This document shows, one piece after another, positions 34,846-42,053 of a DNA stretch of 64,000 bases (its first letter is position 1; each line of letters starts with the position of its first letter). Position numbers and translations under genes: made by a program. The notes beneath the pieces were generated by a model that saw only the letters and a list, made by a program, of their open reading frames with translations, was not told the origin of the DNA and made no database searches. Source of the stretch: Acidobacteriota bacterium. Its GTDB lineage: Bacteria; Acidobacteriota; Vicinamibacteria; Marinacidobacterales; Marinacidobacteraceae. The stretch covers positions 1-64,000 of the forward strand of contig JAJDVI010000041.1 in the NCBI GenBank assembly GCA_022826195.1, in the 5' to 3' direction.

Positions 34846-35006
34846 GGAATCCGCCGCCACGCGGCCGCGGGACCCGGCGGGCGCTGAGATCGTGGGGGAG
34901 GCAGGAAGCCGGCACGCCCGAACACCGGGGTGGCGTAGCGCTGCGGGTCCGGCCTGCCGATGTACGAACCGGTGCCTCTGAACTCGTCCAGGTACGCCAG
35001 AAACAT
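34842..35006 (-). CDS. 54-codon ORF resembling the N-terminus of DUF3800 proteins
   Basis: The ORF begins MFLAYLDEFRGTGSYIGRPD, then YATPVFGRAGFLPPP, which matches the start of DUF3800 proteins (y-DE-s/f-G, then HPVFGxxGF); those are RNase H-like and several times longer. After that the sequence loses the similarity, and the frame ends in TGA that overlaps the GTG of the helicase gene by three of four bases. It is either a decayed DUF3800 gene or a leader ORF now used to couple translation. The ATG at 35006 is the only start before the similarity. Confidence 0.6.
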   Translation of the reverse strand: MFLAYLDEFRGTGSYIGRPDPQRYATPVFGRAGFLPPPRSQRPPGPAAAWRRIP

Positions 35007-35032
35007 CAGGAACTTCTCCCGTACGCACGAAA

Positions 35033-35052
35033 GCCCGCGCTGGAGCGCGGGC
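35033..35052. terminator. Strong GC hairpin between divergent units
   Basis: GCCCGCGC-TGGA-GCGCGGGC is a perfect 8-bp stem with a four-base loop, located between the start of the DUF3800-like ORF and the CopG/BrnA-type antitoxin. No T run follows on either strand. It may mark the edge of the inserted helicase cassette or act as an attenuator. Confidence 0.45.
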
Positions 35053-35123
35053 CTCGGAAGGAGGGCAAGCTAGGGCCTGCGTCTCGCTTGGAAGACTACT
35101 CGAACTTGGAGGAAGTGGGTGCG

Positions 35124-35375
35124 ATGAAAGACGAACGAAGCGAAGCCAAAACCCTTGAGAGCCAGGCGGAGCGGTTGGAACGGTTCGTGGACTTCAGCCG
35201 ACCGAGACCGGCGGTTTTTCCGAGTCTGAAACCGTCGACGGCGCGCGTCACGCTCCGCATGCCGGGTTGGCTCCTCGCCGAGCTGAAGCGCGAGGCCAAT
35301 CGCCGCGACGTGCCGTTTCAAGCGCTCCTGAAGGTAATCCTGGCGGACTGGCTTCGAGCTCAGTCCACGGCCTGA
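35124..35375 (+). CDS. Orphan CopG/BrnA-type antitoxin
   Basis: About 83 residues. An acidic start, then FVDFSRPRPAVFPSLKPSTA and RVTLRMPGWLLAELKREANR, RDVPFQALLKVILADWL: the layout of CopG-type antitoxins of type II systems, with a ribbon-helix-helix C-terminal DNA-binding part. GGAGG lies 11 bases before the ATG; a start at 35088 would add 12 residues. The expected toxin, usually just upstream, is absent. The gene sits between the helicase cassette and amidohydrolase B. Confidence 0.75.
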   Translation: MKDERSEAKTLESQAERLERFVDFSRPRPAVFPSLKPSTARVTLRMPGWLLAELKREANRRDVPFQALLKVILADWLRAQSTA

Positions 35376-35398
35376 AGGTACGCGCCAAGACGGCGCGC

Positions 35399-36742
35399 TC
35401 AGTTCCGGGGTCGGTAGGGCCGGCCGCTCTTCACCACCAGCCGTACGTTCCCGAGCGCCGTGACGTCCAGCGTCGGATCTCCGTCCACCACGACCAGATC
35501 GGCGGCGTAGCCCTCGGCGACCGTCCCGATCTCGTCCCCGAGGCCGAGCGACTCGGCGGCCAGCGAGGTCATGCTCACGATCAGGTCGGCCGGATCCTGC
35601 CCGCCCTGCTCCACCCGCGCCACTGCCTCGCGGACGTTCTGGCCGTGCGCGCCGGCGACCGCGTCGGTGCCGAAGACCACGCGGAGCCCCTCGGTGGCGA
35701 GCGCCATCCCGAAGATCCCCATCCGGCCTTCCGAGTTCTCCGACATGAGCCGGAATCCCTCCTCCGTGTAGTTGCCGATGCCGAGGTAGCGGTCCTTGTT
35801 CTCGAGGTAGTTGGCGACGATCAGGTACGTGTTCGGGTCGTAGAACAGTCCCTTCTCGGCCAGGACGTCGAGGGTCGCCTGGTCGAGGAGGGAGCCGTGC
35901 TCGATGGTGGTGCACCCCGCGTTCGCCGCCCGGGTCGCGCTCACCGGGCCGTGCGCGTGCACCAGCGTCCGGAGGCCGCGCTCGTTGGCCGTGCCGCAGG
36001 CAGCGTCGAGCTGTTCCTGCGAGAGCGTCGGCCCGCCGCCGTCCCGGCTGCTCTCGGACGCGAAGATCTTGATGGCGTCCGCCCCGGCGTCCGCGAGGCG
36101 ATGCACCTCGGCAGCCATCTCCTCCGGTCCGCCGGTGCGGGCGTTCAGCGAACCGAGTGAGGTGATGATCCGGGGGCCGGGGACGACGCCGCGATTCACG
36201 GCGTCCCGCACCGGGCCGTCCACGGCCGCGCCGAGGCTCTGCACCGTCGTGAAGCCGGCCTCCAGCATCCGGATGCCGTTCTCGACGGCGTGGAGCGCGT
36301 TGGTCTCGGGCGGGTCGCCGCGCGAGTACCGGCCGTCTTCGCCGAAGTGCCAGTGCAGGTGGACGTGGGTGTCGATGAACCCGGGGAGGATCGTGCCGCC
36401 GGGGAAATCCAACCGGTGACCGTCCGGCGGCAGTTCGGTCCGGGGCAGGACCGCCGCGATCCGATCCTCGCGCACGACGACCCCGTGGTCCTCCAGGACG
36501 CCGCCCCGGCCGTCCACCACCCGGTCCGCGGTGAGGACCAGCATGGCGTCGTGCGCCGGGTCGGGAACAGGAATTCCGGGCTCTCCGCAAGCCGTGACCA
36601 GCGCCCCGAGAAGCGCGACGCAAGGGAGATCCGGCCCGTCGAAGAGACTCCAGAGTCGTCGACCCGACCGCGAACGGCCACCGGCCGCCAACGCGCGCCG
36701 GAGCGCGGAATCTCCGCACGAGATTCGTCTGTCTATGGCCAT
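35399..36742 (-). CDS. Secreted amidohydrolase-family lipoprotein (paralogue B)
   Basis: About 447 residues, parallel to paralogue A: DTHVHLHWHFGED, ADAIKIFASES, LVHAHGPVSA, TTIEHGSLLD and VFGTDAVAGAHG. The N-terminus is longer and less clear: an Arg-rich stretch of ~35 residues precedes a hydrophobic segment ending in LLGALVTACG, which would be the lipobox. No ATG or GTG lies nearer, so ATG 36742 is kept. AT-rich DNA with dyads precedes it. Paralogues A and B are direct repeats that bracket the RecQ-PRTase/DprA cassette. Confidence 0.85.
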   Translation of the reverse strand: MAIDRRISCGDSALRRALAAGGRSRSGRRLWSLFDGPDLPCVALLGALVTACGEPGIPVPDPAHDAMLVLTADRVVDGRGGVLEDHGVVVREDRIAAVLPRTELPPDGHRLDFPGGTILPGFIDTHVHLHWHFGEDGRYSRGDPPETNALHAVENGIRMLEAGFTTVQSLGAAVDGPVRDAVNRGVVPGPRIITSLGSLNARTGGPEEMAAEVHRLADAGADAIKIFASESSRDGGGPTLSQEQLDAACGTANERGLRTLVHAHGPVSATRAANAGCTTIEHGSLLDQATLDVLAEKGLFYDPNTYLIVANYLENKDRYLGIGNYTEEGFRLMSENSEGRMGIFGMALATEGLRVVFGTDAVAGAHGQNVREAVARVEQGGQDPADLIVSMTSLAAESLGLGDEIGTVAEGYAADLVVVDGDPTLDVTALGNVRLVVKSGRPYRPRN

Positions 36743-36749
36743 GTTCGAT

Positions 36750-36762
36750 AGTCTATGAGACT
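36750..36762. promoter_or_regulatory. Dyad upstream of amidohydrolase B
   Basis: AGTCT-ATG-AGACT lies eight bases before the amidohydrolase B start, inside AT-rich DNA that also holds GATAG at 36747 and CTATC at 36773 as a wider inverted pair. The core CTATGA is the complement of TCATAG, which occurs twice before the AlbA_2 gene, so both may be sites for one regulator. Confidence 0.4.
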
Positions 36763-36853
36763 GTTAATAATGTCTATCAAAACATCGGATAGCAGATCGC
36801 GATTCCTGTACTCGCGGACACCCTGGGACCCATCCGGCTCCGGAGACTCTGAT

Positions 36854-38545
36854 TCAGGGTTTGCCGTACCAACTCCAGCGGCGTTGCCCGTGCCGACGAA
36901 GCTGACCACGCTCGACCAGGTCCTTCAAGAGCAAGCTCGCCCGATGCGGTGGAACACGGCATAGCTCCGCCGCAGCGCCCCGCGAAATGCGCCCGTAGCT
37001 CTCAACGTACTGCAGGATCAACTCCACCTGCCGCACCCGCTCCACCTCGCGCTGGCGCACGTAAGCAGCTTCCTGTCCCAGGTTTCGATAGGTGACCGCG
37101 GACAACCTCCAAGTCCGAGCTCGGCCACTGCCGACAGCCTCGACCAGCCCGGATTCAACCAGGCGCTCCAGCCTGCTGCGCGCCTGCGCCGCCGACTTAT
37201 GGACCAACTCCGCCGCTTCTTCCGTGGTCAAGCGATGCACAAGCGTGAGCTGATTCAGGATCAGGAGTTCGTCCAGCGTCGGAGGACGAGACTGGCGCCC
37301 CTCCTCCACCACGAGTCGAACGAAATCCAGATTCGCTTTCCCGCCCGGGAGGACCACGACCACATTGGTTTCGGTGCTGCGGTCGTAGGCCGGTGCAGGG
37401 CGTCCGTTGCGGATCTGCTCGGTATAGATGAGGTCAATTCCGCGCGCGGTCCGTTCGACAACCCCGGCGCGCTTGAGCGCGTCGGCGAGCATCGGGTTCC
37501 GCGGACGCGGCCCGGCAACCAGCAGATTGTCAAGGCGCACGCCAAGGGGAAACCCGCCCGGACTGATGACCTCGATCCGGTCTTCATGCATCTGCACGTG
37601 CACGGCGCCGAGCTGCGAGTAGTCGCGGTGAATCAGCGCGTTCGCGACCGCCTCGCGGAAGGCCCGCGGGGAATGGTCCGGGATCCCGATTCGCAGGATG
37701 CCTACCTGGATCTCCTCCTCCTGATTGCGAGCGCGGAGCCGTCCTTCGAACTCTTCGAGCAGGCGCAGGAGCGGCCAGCGAAAGAAGTCATTGACTGCAA
37801 CGTCCGGTCCCAACAGCACCTGAAACGCCGCCTCGTGCGCCGGCAGGTGGGACGCGAGCGCTTCCTGCTTTCCGAACAGCAGCAGGCCCAGAACCCTCAC
37901 CCGGAGCTTCCCGTTCACCATTTCGACGGCGCCGAGCGCCCGCGCGAGTTCCCCGTCGTCCAGATCCAGCAACGCCGCGTCGCCGCGCCCCTGGCTTTCC
38001 TGAATCGTCCGGCGGTATCGAGCGAACTCGAGTGGGTCGAGGGCCTCCTCTCCCAAGTCGGCCACCGGCAACATCGAGTAGTCGAGTAGCCCTCGCTCCG
38101 CCTGCATCGTCTGCATTTCGTGAAAGTGCAAGGGGACGCAAGCTGGCTTTCCATCCGACCCGCGGGCTCGCCGGAAGTAGCGCCCGTCGACCGTACCCAC
38201 CGGGTGACGCGTTTCCGGCACTTCGACGGCGAGTACTTCCAGGCCATCCACCGGCACGATCTCGGCGCGCACGGCCAACGATGGCGTTGTTCGGTTCGCG
38301 ATCAGCGCCTGAATCCGTAGCGGATCGGTGCGTTCGCCGTGCCGGGGACGAGCGCCGGTGATCTGGCCATCGTTCGTCACACCGAGCAGCAAGAACGCCG
38401 GCTCCGGCTCCAGGCGGTTCGCCAGGCAGACGGCGGCCTGAACCAGATTGCCGTCCGGGAGCATCTGATCCGGCGGATCGGCTTTGAACTCCACCGCCAG
38501 CGTTTCGCCGCCGGCGACCAGATCCCGCAACTCGTCGCTGGTCAT
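36854..38545 (-). CDS. AlbA_2 (Schlafen-type) putative transcriptional regulator with HATPase-like domain
   Basis: About 563 residues. N-terminal AlbA_2 domain (ETLAVEFKADPPDQ; AFLLLGVTNDGQITG), then a central HATPase_c_4-type region (AFREAVANALIHRDYSQLGA, RIEVISPGGFPLGV, NPMLADALKRAGVVERTARG) and at the C-terminus two winged-helix-like parts (LTTEEAAELVHKSAAQARSR; ISRGAAAELCRVPPHRASLL). Such proteins are annotated as ATP-binding regulators and are common in accessory islands. ATG at 38545 has GGAGG five bases upstream. It probably regulates itself and perhaps amidohydrolase B downstream on the same strand. Confidence 0.87.
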   Translation of the reverse strand: MTSDELRDLVAGGETLAVEFKADPPDQMLPDGNLVQAAVCLANRLEPEPAFLLLGVTNDGQITGARPRHGERTDPLRIQALIANRTTPSLAVRAEIVPVDGLEVLAVEVPETRHPVGTVDGRYFRRARGSDGKPACVPLHFHEMQTMQAERGLLDYSMLPVADLGEEALDPLEFARYRRTIQESQGRGDAALLDLDDGELARALGAVEMVNGKLRVRVLGLLLFGKQEALASHLPAHEAAFQVLLGPDVAVNDFFRWPLLRLLEEFEGRLRARNQEEEIQVGILRIGIPDHSPRAFREAVANALIHRDYSQLGAVHVQMHEDRIEVISPGGFPLGVRLDNLLVAGPRPRNPMLADALKRAGVVERTARGIDLIYTEQIRNGRPAPAYDRSTETNVVVVLPGGKANLDFVRLVVEEGRQSRPPTLDELLILNQLTLVHRLTTEEAAELVHKSAAQARSRLERLVESGLVEAVGSGRARTWRLSAVTYRNLGQEAAYVRQREVERVRQVELILQYVESYGRISRGAAAELCRVPPHRASLLLKDLVERGQLRRHGQRRWSWYGKP

Positions 38546-38638
38546 GGGACCTCCGGTTCGCGAAGTGCGGCTCGGGCGACGCAAGAGAGCACGAGGTTTC
38601 GATCGCGTCGGGAGTCGGTCATTCCTATATTGGGGAAC

Positions 38639-38664
38639 TCATAGTTTATTACAAATGTTCATAG
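38639..38664. promoter_or_regulatory. Two TCATAG repeats 20 bp apart upstream of the AlbA_2 gene
   Basis: TCATAG at 38639-38644 and 38659-38664, on the same helical face, lie in an AT-rich patch ~95 bp ahead of the AlbA_2 start. The spacing of two helical turns is what a dimeric regulator would need. The complementary core also occurs in the dyad at 36750-36762. Confidence 0.4.
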
Positions 38665-38733
38665 CTCTAAGAGACACTCGATATAGCGTCCTCACGGGCG
38701 TCACGCCGCCCACGTTCTACCCGTCGGCCGGAA

Positions 38734-40326
38734 TCAGAGCTCGCCGGCGAGCCGGGAAGCGGTGCGGAGCGAGAGCGCCGCGAACGTGAGGGTGCCGTTG
38801 TTGCACCCCGAGCCCACGATCGTGGGCGCACCGGCGATCCACAAGTTCTCGTGGTCGTGGGCGCGTCCCCAGGCGTCCACCACGCTGTCGTCCGGGTCGT
38901 CGCCCATGCGGCAGCCGCCGCCCGGATGGTCGTAGTCGGAGGCGAAGCTGATGTTCAGCATCGCGCCGCCGCCCGCGGTGAGGATCCGGCGGAAGCGCTC
39001 CTCGATCTTCGCCTCGGTGTAGCCGCGGAGCTCCGCCGAGACCGGATCGTCCACGAAGTCGATCCGGGGGAGCGGGTCCCCCCACGGGTTCTTGCGGTTC
39101 GGTTCGAGGGTCAGGGCGCTCTCCCGCGCCGGGATCACGTCGTAGTAGCCCCGCATTCGGAGCGAGCCGGTCTCGATGCGCCGCCGCCAGTCGTTCAGCG
39201 CGGCGTCGCCGAGCAGCAGGTTCCCGTTGTCGTCCCGGAGGCGCGCCCGCTTGCCCCTGTCCGATTCCCAGATGCGGAGGTCGTGGCGGATGTACTTCCC
39301 GTCCGGCTGGGCCTCGTCGTCCTGGTGCTGGAAGCGCTTGGAAAGGAGGCTGTCGGAGCCGTACACACCGGGATAGAGCCGCATCGGGACGGAGACGAAC
39401 GCGTTCACCCAGCGGTGCCCGGTGATGAAGCGGCCCACGGTGCCGGAGCGGTTCGCGATGCCGTCCGGGAAGCGCCCTCCGGCGCTCATCAGCAGCAGGT
39501 GGGAGGACCAGGCATAGCCGGCCGCCAGGACGAAGTGCCGGGCGCGGATCGTGACCGGGTCGTCGGGATCGTCGCGATGGAAGGCGTCCGCCTGCCCGAT
39601 GGCGTCGGAATCCGCCTTCGGAACCAGCCGCCGCACCATGGTGCGGTCGTGGAGCGTGATCCGCCCCGCCTCGAGGAGGCTCTGGAACGTGAAGTCCGGG
39701 CTGTACTTGGCGCCGGTGGGGCAGATCGAACAGGTATCGCAGCGGATGCACTCGCGCCGGCCGCGCCAGGGACGGGAGTTCTTGGAGACCGGGTTCCGCC
39801 AGTAGGGGATGCCCGACTTCTCCGCCCACTCCTTGGCGAGTCCGAGGTTGTAGGACGTCGGCAGCGGGTCCATCGGGTAGCCGCCGGAGCGCGGGTCGTA
39901 CTCGGGCGGTCCCTGTTCCCCGGCCACCCCGATCCGTTCCTCGGCCTCCTGGTAGAAGGGATCGAGGTCGTCGTAGGAGATGGGCCAGTCGGCGCCGACG
40001 CCGAACAGGCTCCGGAGGCGGAAGTCCTCCGGCGAGTACCGCGGCGTGGTGCCTCCCCAGTGCATCGCGAGCCCGCCCACCGACATGGAGCGCGACTGGG
40101 CGTTCTTGCAGTCGTGGCCGGGGATGTGGTCCCCGTGGTAGGGGTTCTCCCCGTAGTCGAGGAAACGCCGGCGGGTGTTGAAACGGTTCTCGAAGTCGAA
40201 GATCCGGTTCCCGGCCTCGATCACCGCAATGGAAGCCTCGGTGTCCTCGGCAATCCGCTCCGCCACCATCGCGGAACTGATCCCACCGCCGATGATGACG
40301 ACGTCGGCTTCGATCGTGCGGGGCAC
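38734..40326 (-). CDS. GMC-family FAD oxidoreductase (gluconate/sugar dehydrogenase-like large subunit)
   Basis: About 530 residues. FAD-binding VVIIGGGISSAMVAERIAED near the N-terminus, SVGGLAMHWGGTTPRYSPED, and the GMC C-terminal block GCRMGDDPDDSVVDAWGRAH with GSGCNNGTLTFAAL. A four-cysteine cluster (ECIRCDTCSICPTG) in the middle is not found in simple GMC oxidases and could hold an iron-sulfur centre. GTG at 40326 starts two bases after the stop of the small subunit gene, so the two form a dimeric dehydrogenase that probably passes electrons to the respiratory chain. The substrate is unknown. Confidence 0.88.
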   Translation of the reverse strand: MPRTIEADVVIIGGGISSAMVAERIAEDTEASIAVIEAGNRIFDFENRFNTRRRFLDYGENPYHGDHIPGHDCKNAQSRSMSVGGLAMHWGGTTPRYSPEDFRLRSLFGVGADWPISYDDLDPFYQEAEERIGVAGEQGPPEYDPRSGGYPMDPLPTSYNLGLAKEWAEKSGIPYWRNPVSKNSRPWRGRRECIRCDTCSICPTGAKYSPDFTFQSLLEAGRITLHDRTMVRRLVPKADSDAIGQADAFHRDDPDDPVTIRARHFVLAAGYAWSSHLLLMSAGGRFPDGIANRSGTVGRFITGHRWVNAFVSVPMRLYPGVYGSDSLLSKRFQHQDDEAQPDGKYIRHDLRIWESDRGKRARLRDDNGNLLLGDAALNDWRRRIETGSLRMRGYYDVIPARESALTLEPNRKNPWGDPLPRIDFVDDPVSAELRGYTEAKIEERFRRILTAGGGAMLNISFASDYDHPGGGCRMGDDPDDSVVDAWGRAHDHENLWIAGAPTIVGSGCNNGTLTFAALSLRTASRLAGEL

Positions 40327-40328
40327 GG

Positions 40329-40970
40329 TCAGTTCTGCGCCTCGGTCGTGGCGAGGGGCTCCGGCATGGTCGCGCCGGACGCGAGGTCGCGGCAGGCCCG
40401 GGCGTTGATGCGGGCGCCGTAGGCCAGATCGGCGGTCCGGGGCCGGGAATAGAAGCGGGCGAGCAGCCCCACGGCGACGTGGCCGGCGTACGCCGGGCGC
40501 GGGAAGTCGGGACCTGCATCGTGGCGCTCGAGGTCGGCGGCGATCAGCTCGCGCCGGGTGGCGACCGGGAGTTCCGCGAACGGCATCCCGTGTTCCCTGG
40601 TCGCGAGCAGGTCGAGCGCCTGGAGTTGCGACGCCCAGCGGGGCGCCGGGTGCGGTGGCCCGTACTGCACCTCGACAGAGGACAGGTAGGGATGCGGCAA
40701 CTCCGCCACCGGCTCGAAGCCGTTCAGCCAGGTGACGAAGTCGCGGAGCGCGTCCCGGACGCCGTCCGCGCCGATCTCTTCCGGCAGCACGGCCTCGGCG
40801 AACGCGTGGAGCAGGGGCAGGTCCAGCGAGAGGTTCAGCGCCTGGGATTCCTGGGCCGCCTTCGCCGCCGCGCCCGCTGGCGCCGCCACCGCGGCCACCA
40901 CGGCCCCGGAGGTCTTCAGGAACTTGCGGCGGCTGCTCGGTCCCGAACCGCTCGGGGTGTCCGCGCTCAT
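40329..40970 (-). CDS. Gluconate 2-dehydrogenase subunit 3-like protein (Tat-exported)
   Basis: About 213 residues. Twin-arginine signal SSRRKFLKTSGAVVAAVAAP, then a helical domain (LPLLHAFAEAVLPEEIGADG, LDLLATREHGMPFAELPVAT, AVGLLARFYSRPRTADLAYG) as in subunit 3 of gluconate 2-dehydrogenase. It likely carries the GMC subunit, which lacks its own signal, across the membrane by piggy-back Tat export. ATG at 40970 is preferred; ATG at 40985 would also keep the Tat motif. Confidence 0.87.
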   Translation of the reverse strand: MSADTPSGSGPSSRRKFLKTSGAVVAAVAAPAGAAAKAAQESQALNLSLDLPLLHAFAEAVLPEEIGADGVRDALRDFVTWLNGFEPVAELPHPYLSSVEVQYGPPHPAPRWASQLQALDLLATREHGMPFAELPVATRRELIAADLERHDAGPDFPRPAYAGHVAVGLLARFYSRPRTADLAYGARINARACRDLASGATMPEPLATTEAQN

Positions 40971-41041
40971 CAGGCAATCCATTCTACCGGGGCATCCCGT
41001 GTCCACCGCTGCCGAGTCGTGTGCCAACATCCGCTCTGCTC

Positions 41042-41995
41042 ATGGATCATTCCGCCGGCGGGACGATCGCCCGGGCGCTGTCCGTCGGCCTCCTTCTCGC
41101 CGGACTTGCGGAGACGGCCGCCCAGCCTCCCCGGCTCGATCCGCAGCTCGAAGAGGTCCTGAACGCGGTGCGGGACGGCGAGTTCGAGGTCATGGCCGCC
41201 GCGATCGACGGAGGGATGGCGGTGGACGCCAAGGCCCCGAACGGCATGACCGCGCTGCACGTGGCGGCGGTGCTCGGCCGGGAGCGTTTCGTTGCCTGGC
41301 TCCTCGAACGGGGCGCCGCGGTGAACGATCCGGCGCAGAACGGCATCACGCCTCTGAACCGCGCCGCCATGGGCGGCCATCTCGGCACCATGGAGCTGCT
41401 GCTGGAAGCCGGCGCGGACGTGAACGCCGCGGCGCGCTGGGGCGCAACGCCGCTGCTGAGCGCGGTGGACCGGGGCCGGACGGAGGCGGTCCGGATGCTG
41501 CTCGCGGCGGGCGCCGATCCCACGGTAACGGCCGCGAACGGCGAGACCGCGCTCAGCATCGCCCGTCAGAAGGAGCACCGCGACATCGTGGCCCTCCTGG
41601 CTGAAGACCCGGAGACCGTGCGCACCGAGCGCGAGGCCGAGGCGGACCGGCGGTCCTCCCGGGCGGACACCCACCACCGGACCGGGGTGGCCTACGACGA
41701 CGCCGGCGACATCCGGCGCGCCATCGAGTCGTACCGGCTGGCGCTCGAACAGGATCCGGACGACCCGCTGATCCGCTACCGCCTGGGACGCGCGCTCCAC
41801 CGCTTCGGTGAACGCGAGGCGCTGGTCCACCTGATCGAGGCGGTCGAGGGATGGGAGGCCGCGATCGAGGCGGGGGAGGAACTCGCGCCCATCGTGCGCC
41901 CGGCGCTCGAGGACGCCTGCGGCGTGCTGGCGGACGCCGGGCGAAGCGAAGACGCCGCGCGCTGCGAGGCGGCGCTGGCCCGGTCGCGCCGCTGA
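41042..41995 (+). CDS. Exported ankyrin-repeat/TPR protein
   Basis: About 317 residues. Signal peptide MDHSAGGTIARALSVGLLLA to ETAAQ, four to five ankyrin repeats (NGMTALHVAAVLGRERFVAW, NGITPLNRAAMGGHLGTMEL, WGATPLLSAVDRGRTEAVRM, NGETALSIARQKEHRDIVAL), and a C-terminal part with a TPR-like helix pair (THHRTGVAYDDAGDIRRAIE, DDPLIRYRLGRALHRFGERE). It is a protein-protein scaffold, probably periplasmic. It starts ~70 bp from the divergent dehydrogenase operon. No partner is evident. Confidence 0.85.
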   Translation: MDHSAGGTIARALSVGLLLAGLAETAAQPPRLDPQLEEVLNAVRDGEFEVMAAAIDGGMAVDAKAPNGMTALHVAAVLGRERFVAWLLERGAAVNDPAQNGITPLNRAAMGGHLGTMELLLEAGADVNAAARWGATPLLSAVDRGRTEAVRMLLAAGADPTVTAANGETALSIARQKEHRDIVALLAEDPETVRTEREAEADRRSSRADTHHRTGVAYDDAGDIRRAIESYRLALEQDPDDPLIRYRLGRALHRFGEREALVHLIEAVEGWEAAIEAGEELAPIVRPALEDACGVLADAGRSEDAARCEAALARSRR

Positions 41996-42053
41996 CCGGG
42001 ACGGGCAGGCCGACCGCCGTCTCTAGAATCACGGCGTAAGGAGGCACGCCGTC

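Noticed and set aside
36755-36964. Short plus-strand ORF starting MRLLIMSIKTSD
   Set aside because: It overlaps the AT-rich promoter region and the end of the AlbA_2 gene, has no ribosome-binding site and no similarity to known small proteins.
38851-40422. Long plus-strand frame opposite the GMC dehydrogenase
   Set aside because: Val/Arg/Gly-rich shadow of a gene with FAD and GMC motifs.
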